Positions 26,897 through 34,000 of a stretch of 64,000 bases of DNA are shown piece after piece; within the stretch, counting starts at the first letter, position 1, and each line of letters begins with the position of its first letter. The notes under the pieces were generated by a model. That model was not told where the DNA came from. It saw nothing but the letters and a program-made list of their open reading frames with translations, and made no database searches. Location of the stretch: contig NZ_BDAZ01000001.1 in assembly GCF_001612725.1 (NCBI RefSeq), forward strand, positions 62,001-126,000, read 5' to 3'. Both the position numbers and the translations under genes were made by a program. This stretch comes from Nocardia anaemiae NBRC 100462. GTDB lineage: Bacteria > Actinomycetota > Actinomycetes > Mycobacteriales > Mycobacteriaceae.

Positions 26897-27276
26897 GCGG
26901 GATCCTCGAGTTGGTCGGTCGCGACTTTGATCGCTGCGCGGTTCGCGGCGTCGGCGTCTTCGAACTGTTTTCCGGCCGCCAAATACGCCGCCTTGTACCG
27001 CAAGACCGTCTCCCGCAACGCGGTCAACGCCTCGATGTACTCGCGCCCTTTCGCGCTGAACCCCTTGGCCAACGCATGCCCGGACGGAAGATCGGGAAAA
27101 CCCGTCACGTTGACCAGACTCCAGGCCGCCGCGATCTCGTCTTGCAATCCATCCGCCAGCGTGTCGCAGGAGGCTGCGAGCCGTTTGGCGCCATCCTCGG
27201 GCAACTGAAACAGTCCGGTCTTGGCGGCATCATAGGCCGCTTGAGCGTTCTTCTGCCCCTTGTCCGGTAGCGCCAT
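26893..27276 (-). CDS. Helical ESX-associated hypothetical protein
   Basis: A 127-residue all-helical protein without signal peptide or WXG motif. It has three predicted helices, including LPEDGAKRLAASCDTLADGL and ALTALRETVLRYKAAYLAAG, the pattern of small ESX-locus proteins that pair with WXG100-like partners. ATG 27276 is chosen; GAGGGGG lies about 9 bases before it. Overlaps the DUF3558 lipoprotein start. Exact family not recognised. Confidence 0.55.
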   Translation of the reverse strand: MALPDKGQKNAQAAYDAAKTGLFQLPEDGAKRLAASCDTLADGLQDEIAAAWSLVNVTGFPDLPSGHALAKGFSAKGREYIEALTALRETVLRYKAAYLAAGKQFEDADAANRAAIKVATDQLEDPA

Positions 27277-27411
27277 GACCGCACACCCCCTCCGGTCTCG
27301 ACCGCCGGGCATGGCTGACCCAGCTTCGGTGGGAAAAGCGTATCAGTGCGCGCGTGCCGACATTCGGCGCTGACCAACCGCCCAGATCGGGCTAGTTTCT
27401 CGTTCTCGTAC

Positions 27412-27903
27412 TCAGCGCGGCAGCAGCGGGACCACGGCGTTCGCGACCTCGATAGCGCGATCGTCGGACGCGACACGACTTCGTGGCTCCAATCGCAACA
27501 CCTCGATGCTGAACGAGCCGAGGATAGATGCGAAGATCAGGTTGCAGTGATCGCCGGCCCTGTCGGACGCCGGGCGGTACCGCAGGCCGCGCCGGTCCGC
27601 GATCCTGACCGGGACAAACTCGACCCCGGCTTCCTTGCGTGTGAAGTCGTCGACTGTGTAGACCTGCGACCACACATCGATCGAGTAGGTCCGCGGATTA
27701 TCGTGACCGCCGCATCGCCTGAACCCGTCGATCCGGTCGATGCCGCCGATGTCCGAGCTGAGTGTGGACGGGTCGACGCCGATCTGCCGCCAGACATCGT
27801 CTCCGATCAGGGAGGGATTCCACAGTGCATCAGCGGCCGCCTTTCTGTCGGTAGCACTGCCGCGGGCGACGAGGGCTGCGCTGGTTTCTGCTTTGTCCTG
27901 CAC
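27412..27903 (-). CDS. DUF3558-like protein without signal peptide
   Basis: A 163-residue protein with the DUF3558 pattern (LWNPSLIGDDVWRQIGVDP, FRRCGG, DHCNLIFASILGSFSIEVL) but no signal peptide or lipobox, so it seems to be a cytosolic version. GTG 27903 is preceded by AGGAGG six bases upstream, a strong start signal; longer frames with a TTG start are less likely. It may head the ESX-related gene group. It is divergent from the XRE regulator at 28132. Confidence 0.65.
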   Translation of the reverse strand: MQDKAETSAALVARGSATDRKAAADALWNPSLIGDDVWRQIGVDPSTLSSDIGGIDRIDGFRRCGGHDNPRTYSIDVWSQVYTVDDFTRKEAGVEFVPVRIADRRGLRYRPASDRAGDHCNLIFASILGSFSIEVLRLEPRSRVASDDRAIEVANAVVPLLPR

Positions 27904-27986
27904 GCCGTGCCTCCTAAGCGCTGCCAGCCAGGAAGGCGGCAATCCGGTGTTATCCCGGCGAGAATATGTGTCCTAACATGCTCTTT

Positions 27987-28002
27987 GTATCGCATGCGAT
28001 AC
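27987..28002. promoter_or_regulatory. 16-bp perfect palindrome, likely operator
   Basis: The 16-base palindrome GTATCGCATGCGATAC sits between the DUF3558-like gene (84 bases from its start) and the divergent XRE gene (130 bases from its start). A related half-site (ATCGTACATACG) follows at about 28,012-28,023. Position and symmetry suit binding by the adjacent XRE dimer. Confidence 0.5.
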
Positions 28003-28131
28003 ATTCACGTTATCGTACATACGTCCTGCTGCACAGCGAGCTCATGGGATTGGTCAGGTGAGGCATGCGATGATGCGGCCATGCCGGTGCCGGAATCCTC
28101 GCTGTCTCCGCAACAGAGGAGGGTGCGCAAG

Positions 28132-28377
28132 ATGAGGCGGGACGCGGTCGGCGCAGCCATTCGCCGTGCCCGTGAGTCGGCTGGGATGACCCGAGACGAT
28201 CTGGCAAAGGTCTCCGGTGTTTCACAACCCGCTATCGCTCGCATCGAGCTGGGAAACAGCAGCGTCCAGATCGACCGATTGTGGGATCTCGCCGAGGCAT
28301 TGTCCACCACGCCCTCAGCACTCCTGGCCGACGCCGAGAAGCACCTGCCGCCGGCGGCAACGACTGCACGCCGTTGA
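28132..28377 (+). CDS. XRE-family HTH transcriptional regulator
   Basis: An 81-residue Cro/C1-type protein: GAAIRRARESAGMTRDDLAK, VSGVSQPAIARIELGNSSVQ as the turn-recognition unit, and LWDLAEALSTTPSALL. ATG 28132 has AGAGGAGGG 8 bases upstream; an in-frame ATG at 28081 would add 17 residues. It is divergent from the ESX-related cluster and is the best candidate for controlling it, through the palindrome at 27,987. Confidence 0.8.
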   Translation: MRRDAVGAAIRRARESAGMTRDDLAKVSGVSQPAIARIELGNSSVQIDRLWDLAEALSTTPSALLADAEKHLPPAATTARR

Positions 28378-28551
28378 TTCTTGCCGGGATGGCCTGTGTG
28401 GCGACCGCGTGAAGGTGAAAATGAGCTGCGATCGAATCGCGTTGCAAAACAACGTGATTCGATCACGATTAGCTTGGCAGAGTTAGCTACCGCAGCCCAT
28501 TCGGATTGCTGGGAGTGCACGGCGGACGGTGCTCGCCGGTTCGATGTCCCT

Positions 28552-30147
28552 CTAGAGCCTGTGCTTGGCGCTGCCCATCAGGAAGGTGCGGATCGGGTCA
28601 AGTGCGTTGACGAGGCGTCCGACTTGGCGGGGATCGAGTGTTTTACCTACGACCGCGCGGTGGACGAGGTCGTTGATGTTGCGCAGCAAGTGCTCAATGG
28701 TCTGATCGCCGGTTGGTACTTCGGGCGGGGGCGCGCCGTGGCTGAGTATGGCGATTTGGTTTTGCGCGATGAGCATCTCGGCTTCGGCCATTCCGGCCAG
28801 TGTCGCGGCGCATCCGCTGACTCTCGATGTCACTCGCACCCGGTCGTAGCATGAGCATGAGCGGTTGAGCAGCAGGATGCGCACGTGGTCCGGTGGCCCG
28901 AGTGTCTGCCCGAAGCGGTGTTGGATCTGTTCGTCGCTCATTTCGGCCTGGTTGGCGAGGTAGCGGGCGATGAGGTAGTCACCGGGGCCGCGGAACCGCA
29001 GGGCACGGAGCAGTTCGATGGCTTCGACGGGCTTGTCGTCGACCATTTTGAACAGCGAAAGGGCGTCTCGTTTCAGCTGTTTCGCCTTATGGCCGTCCAT
29101 CTGAAACAGCCGCAGCAATTCGGCCCGGGTGTCAGTGAGTTCATCGTTCTTCAGTAGCTCCGGGTAGGCCAGGCTCACCCCGGCCAGACGCGCGACGAGC
29201 ATCACCACATCAGCGGAAGTCGGACATGCAGGGTGCTCGTCGTCCTTCTGGAGGGCCCGAAGGTCGGTGACCACCTTCTGCAGTGAAGCGATTTCGCCCT
29301 CGGGCTGCCGTCCGATCATCGCTTCGGCGCGGTCGATGTGGAACTGCGAGAGCACGGCCCGCACCTTCAGCCCCAAGCGCTCGCTGATCTCCTTGTCCCA
29401 GCGTTTGATCTGGATGATCGCTTGCATGTGCTGCGGTTCGTAGAGCGCTTGGTCGAGCATCCGACGGGTCCGCTCAACAGCGCCTTCGCTGCCACCATCA
29501 CCTGCCTGCAGGATCAGGCGGGTCTGCTCGGAGGCGGTGTTTCCACTGCCTCCCGGGCCCGCGGCGAGATGCCGATGTGCCTGCACCGCCGCGTCATTGA
29601 GGCTCAGCGTCGCTTCGGTGGCCTCGATCGAGCTGCTCGCACCGACCCGAGCACGCACATTCTTTGCGCACTCGATGATCTCGCCCGCGTGCGCAGTCAG
29701 GTTGGCGGGTGTCCCAGAAAGCTTGTCTACCAGCGCTTTCGCCGAAACAGCTAATTCGGTGTCATCGTCGGCGGTGCTGGCGGCAGCGAATCGATCCCGA
29801 AGTTCATCGGTCCCTGTGGGGGCGGCAACAAGCCGGGCGCCGGCCTGTCGGTCGTAATATTCCTGCGCCCAGGTGCGCACATTGGCGGGTGCATTCATTC
29901 CTGGGGTCGTCCGGTATCGCTCGCACAGCGCCGCGCACACCGCGCCCCAAAAGTGATCCGGGAAGTGCCGGCGCACCGTCTGATCGTGCACCCCGGCGAG
30001 CTCGGCAAGTGTCGATCGAGCGGGCTGGGGGAGGTACCGGCCCTCGGCGGCAGCGCTTTTCACGAGGTCATGTGCCGCGTCCAAGATCTTTTCGCGGGTG
30101 TTGTGAACGCGTGCTTTGTCCGACGGTCGTGCACTCGAATCAGCCAT
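28552..30147 (-). CDS. 531-residue protein with N-terminal TetR-like HTH
   Basis: Not recognised as a whole. Residues 15-70 read like a TetR-type DNA-binding domain (REKILDAAHDLVKSAAAEGR, then LAELAGVHDQTVRRHFPDHF). The remaining 450 residues are mostly helical with many charged segments and no obvious enzyme motif. A TetR-like start on a protein this long is unusual, since classical TetR regulators have about 200 residues. It may be a large regulator or an island-specific DNA-binding protein. It converges with the XRE gene at 28132. Confidence 0.6.
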   Translation of the reverse strand: MADSSARPSDKARVHNTREKILDAAHDLVKSAAAEGRYLPQPARSTLAELAGVHDQTVRRHFPDHFWGAVCAALCERYRTTPGMNAPANVRTWAQEYYDRQAGARLVAAPTGTDELRDRFAAASTADDDTELAVSAKALVDKLSGTPANLTAHAGEIIECAKNVRARVGASSSIEATEATLSLNDAAVQAHRHLAAGPGGSGNTASEQTRLILQAGDGGSEGAVERTRRMLDQALYEPQHMQAIIQIKRWDKEISERLGLKVRAVLSQFHIDRAEAMIGRQPEGEIASLQKVVTDLRALQKDDEHPACPTSADVVMLVARLAGVSLAYPELLKNDELTDTRAELLRLFQMDGHKAKQLKRDALSLFKMVDDKPVEAIELLRALRFRGPGDYLIARYLANQAEMSDEQIQHRFGQTLGPPDHVRILLLNRSCSCYDRVRVTSRVSGCAATLAGMAEAEMLIAQNQIAILSHGAPPPEVPTGDQTIEHLLRNINDLVHRAVVGKTLDPRQVGRLVNALDPIRTFLMGSAKHRL

Positions 30148-30325
30148 GAGACCTGCGATCCCCTCGTCGAATTAGCCCCAATGTGAAGCCAATTCACCGT
30201 GCCAGCGTGATGGACGGCGCCCCACCTTCGGTTTTCGCCCTCAACATCACTTTCGAGCATTGAAGCGTAGCTGCAAATGCGCCTACCCAGAAGTAATCTC
30301 ATCGATGTGACGCCCGAGTCGTCAC

Positions 30326-30363
30326 AAAAAAAGTGGCGTCTCCCGTCCCGGGGAAACGCCACT
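30326..30363 (-). terminator. Rho-independent terminator (minus strand)
   Basis: The 8-bp arms AGTGGCGT (30332-30339) and ACGCCACT (30356-30363), with further pairing inside, are followed on the minus strand by seven T residues (30332-30326). No minus-strand gene ends nearby, so it may protect the 28552-30147 gene from read-through. Confidence 0.65.
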
Positions 30364-30424
30364 CACGGCAACACACCAGTTAGTTCACCAACGCCAGTCA
30401 GATCACCGTAGGAGGGTGCGCCAC

Positions 30425-30775
30425 ATGGGCAACAGTACGCCCAGTACGTCTCGTTCTGGTAAAAAATTCCAGAACACCGAGGTCGGCACCGTGAATGCTG
30501 CCATCGACCGGCTCGGTCCTGCGGCTGCGGCCGCTAACACGAATATTCCAGCAGACCGTCGGAACCCGAATGCCGATAGCAGCGATATCGCGGCGGACAT
30601 CACCGTCCGGGGCACGTTCACGATCAGCGCACGTCAGATCGCGAAGAAGCTGAAGTGGCCGACAGTCATCGCGGGATACATCATCTGCGTACTGTTCGTC
30701 CCGCGGGTCGACGTCGACTTCGAGTTCACCCCCGGATCCCGCACTCCGACAGTGGCAGTCCACACCCAGCAGTAG
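30425..30775 (+). CDS. Small hypothetical protein with one hydrophobic segment
   Basis: A 116-residue protein, not recognised. The N-terminal half is polar and Asn/Ala-rich; a hydrophobic stretch (WPTVIAGYIICVLFVP, about 78-93) could be a single membrane span or a buried strand. AGGAGGG at 30410-30416 lies 8 bases before the ATG, a strong start signal. The gene stands alone between a minus-strand terminator and a 40-bp palindromic terminator, like an independent cassette. Confidence 0.55.
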   Translation: MGNSTPSTSRSGKKFQNTEVGTVNAAIDRLGPAAAAANTNIPADRRNPNADSSDIAADITVRGTFTISARQIAKKLKWPTVIAGYIICVLFVPRVDVDFEFTPGSRTPTVAVHTQQ

Positions 30776-30784
30776 GACATCAAC

Positions 30785-30824
30785 GAAAACGAGCGTCCCT
30801 CCGATCGGAGGGACGCTCGTTTTC
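30785..30824. terminator. 40-bp perfect palindrome, bidirectional terminator
   Basis: Eighteen-base arms (30785-30802 and 30807-30824) flank GATC and the whole 40 bases are self-complementary. The arms begin GAAAAC and end GTTTTC, so each strand has a T-run after the GC-rich stem. It lies 9 bases after the small gene at 30425. Confidence 0.75.
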
Positions 30825-30846
30825 ATGTTCACGGGGCATGGTCTTG

Positions 30847-30972
30847 ATCTTCGCGGACAAGAAGTCCGGCAAGGAACGCCGAGAGCGAGGAACTGTGGCG
30901 TTGCCTCGAGTACCTACGACCTGGCGACACCCGCGTGGTGCCCGCCCTGGACCGGCTCGGCCGACTTCCTGC
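30847..30972 (+). pseudogene. Serine resolvase/invertase N-terminal relic, frameshifted
   Basis: The first frame reads IFADKKSGK, and after one extra base at about 30,874 the next frame continues NAESEELWRCLEYLRPGDT, then RVVPALDRLGR. Together these match the conserved catalytic-domain strip of Tn3-type resolvases and invertases (the SGK, LRPGD and LDRLGR boxes). The N-terminal Ser box and the C-terminal DNA-binding domain are missing, so it is a dead fragment of a past transposon. Confidence 0.65.
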
Positions 30973-31034
30973 CCGCGAAGGCTGTCAACGCGGACCCTAC
31001 TTGAGAAGCACGACTGTCAAGAGTTCTTGGCATC

Positions 31035-34000
31035 TCACTTGAGCGAGTCGACGATCTTCATCGTCTCGACCGCGACGTGGGTGACTCGTCGTATGAGGTC
31101 AACGATGTAGGTGGGGCTGTCGTGCTCGTCGCACCAGTCGTTGGGGTCGTTGATGATCCCGGATGCTGGGTCGGACTTGACCTGGTAGCGGTCGATGATC
31201 CACGCTAGCGCCGAGCGGGGACCGAGCATATAGCGTTCGGCGTCGGCCGGAATACCGGCGATGGTGATCTTAGGGTTGTAGATGATGGTGGTGCGGTCGT
31301 CGACGTTCTTGCCAGTCTCGGGATCTTTGGTCTTGCCCCACTTCATCTTCAGCACCCGCCATGTTGCGGGGTCTTCTGCGTTCGCACCTGGCTTGAGCTG
31401 CACATCGAGGTCGTAAGGTGCAACCTTCTCGTAGTCCACGTGCAGGTTCGACAGCGCGCGACCGGCGGTGGCGAGTTGCTCGAAACGCTCCCGGGTCTTC
31501 GGGGTCGGAATGTGCGGGAGCATCTTCTGCAGATCAGCCGCGTAGACCTCTCGGTACGCGGGATCGTGCAGCAAGCCGTATACGTAGAAAAAGATGTCGT
31601 CCCTGGTGACCTGCTGGCCCATCGTGTCCTGATAGTGGGTGAGGATGTCGTCGGTGATGTTGTCGATGCGACGGTAGCCGTGAGCATCGATTGCATCGTC
31701 GCTGTCGCAGGTGAGGTCAAGTTCACCTTCGCGCGGGGTGGCCTTCTCGTAGGTCCATCGTGGGAAATACTGGCCGGTGTCGAGCAGGTGCAGGTCGGGC
31801 AGCAGATCGGTGATAAACGGGGTGAATTCGTAATGCGACGATGGACCCGTCAAGACGATCCCGAGGTTGGTGTGGTCCGGGGTCGGGAATATCGAGGGCA
31901 GCTTGTAGACCATGTTGTTCAGGTTTCGATGGAAGTAGGACACTTGCTTGGTCCAGGGACGGTAGGCCGAGATCCGCTCGCTGTCGGCGTCGAATGAAAT
32001 GGCGCGGTCTCGGGAAAGACTGGTTTTGAGATCGCGTCCCCAGCTGACTCTGCGGTCGGCGTTGTCGATGGCTCCTGCTTTCAGCAGATCTCCGATGTTG
32101 GCGGGGGTGAGTTTCGCGATGCCATGTGCGCTTTGGTAGGTGCGCAGCTCAGCGCGGGTGGCTTCGTAGGCGTCGATCATGGTCGTGACGGACTTGTTAA
32201 GAGTGGTGCGTGAAAAGTTGTAACACCACGGGTCGCGGTTGGTGCCGAGACCGAGGGAGTACATCGCGAACACGGCTGGACTGAGGTCGACGTTGTCTTT
32301 GTTGCCGATCGCTGGCCACGATTCGAACTCGTCACTGCGGTGGTTAATCCAGTCGCCGTGGGCGTTGGGCGTAATGGTTTGCCAGTCGATGGTGTCGAGG
32401 GTGCTGTCGTTGACGATGCGAAGTTTGTCGTCGCGGGTGCGGTAGTCGCCGATGTCGCGGTAGTGGATTTGGCATGGGCCGGTGTGGGATGGGTTTTTGA
32501 CGCCGACGAGGATCGCGACGGTGTTGCGGCTGCCGGAGCCGAAGACTTTGCCGCCCTCTTTACGGGAAAGTTCGCCAGCGGTGCGCTGGTTTCCACGCAA
32601 GTTGTAGACGTAGATACGGGAGTATTCGTCTGCGAGGGAGAGTCGAATGCCGTCGCCGCTGTTGGAGTCGATCCAGCCGCCATTGGACACGAACGCGACC
32701 ACGCCGGATTCGCCGATACGGTCGGTTGCCCACCGGAATGCTCGGACATAGGAGTCGTAGAGGTTGCGTTTGAGTCCCGCGCTGGATCGGGCGGCATAGG
32801 TGTGCTCGATGCGTTTGTCCAAAGTGGGGTAGGCCAAGTTGGCGTTGGCGTCATTGGCACTTGTCTGGCCGACCGAGTACGGAGGATTGCCTATAACGAC
32901 ATTGATGGGGGTGGAGAGTTGCCTGACGATTCGGTCGTTGTTCTGGGGGAACATGACCGCGTCGAGGCTGTCGCCGTCTTCGGTGATCTGAAAGGTGTCG
33001 GCGAGGACAATCCCCTCGAAAGGTGTGTACGCCGAAGGGCTCTCGCGGTTGAGGAGCGCATGATAGGTGGACTCGATGTTGACAGCAGCGATGTAATACG
33101 CGAGCAGCATGATTTCGTTGGCGTGCAACTCATTGGTGTACTTGCGCGCCAGGTCGTTGGGCTGGATGAGCCCTGACTGCAAGAGTCGGCTCATGAAGGT
33201 GCCTGTGCCGGTGAAGGGGTCGAGGACGTGGACACCTTCGTCCGTCAGGCCGCGGCCGAAAGCAGCGCGGGAGGCGTCGTCGGCGGCGTGGAGGATGAAG
33301 TCGACTATCTCGACCGGGGTGTAGACGATCCCCAATGCCTCGGACTGCTTCTTGAAACCGATGCGGAAGAACTTCTCGTAGAGTTCGGCGATCACCTTCT
33401 GTTTGCCAGCGGCGGTAGTGACTTCTCCAGCCCTTACCCGCACAGAGTCGTAGAAGCCTTGAAGTTTCGCGGTTTCGGCCTCGAGGCCGGAGTCACCGAG
33501 GCGGTCGACCATCGTCTGCATCACACGAGAGACGGGGTTGTGGGAGGCGAAGTTATGGTCGGCGAACAATGCATCAAACACCGGTTTGGTGATCAGGTGT
33601 TGACTCAGCATGCTGATCGCGTCGTCGCGGCTGATTGAGTCGTTGAGGTTATCGCGGAGGCCTTGGAGGAACTGCTCGAAGGCCGCCGCGACGGCCGGGT
33701 CGGCGGTGTCGAGGAGGGCGCCGATGCGAGTGATCTGTGCGGCGGCGATGTCGGCGACGTCGGACGCCCAGTCTTCCCAGTAGGCGCGTGTACCGACTTT
33801 GTCGACGATCTTCGCAATGATCGCTTCCTGCCACTCCGACAGTGAGAAGAGCGCCATCTGGGTGGCCATCTGCCCGCCCGAATCCGGTGTGGACTCCGAG
33901 GTGTCGGAGGTGGTGGACGCCCCGTGGCCCACCGATTCGTGACCGTCGGTGGTGGGGCCGATATGCCCGCCCATCAACTGGTCGCTGCCCTTGCCAGTCT

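Noticed and set aside
30398..30832. 144-residue minus-strand frame over the small cassette gene
   Set aside because: It runs through both strands of a terminator palindrome and has no ribosome site; the plus-strand gene is better supported.
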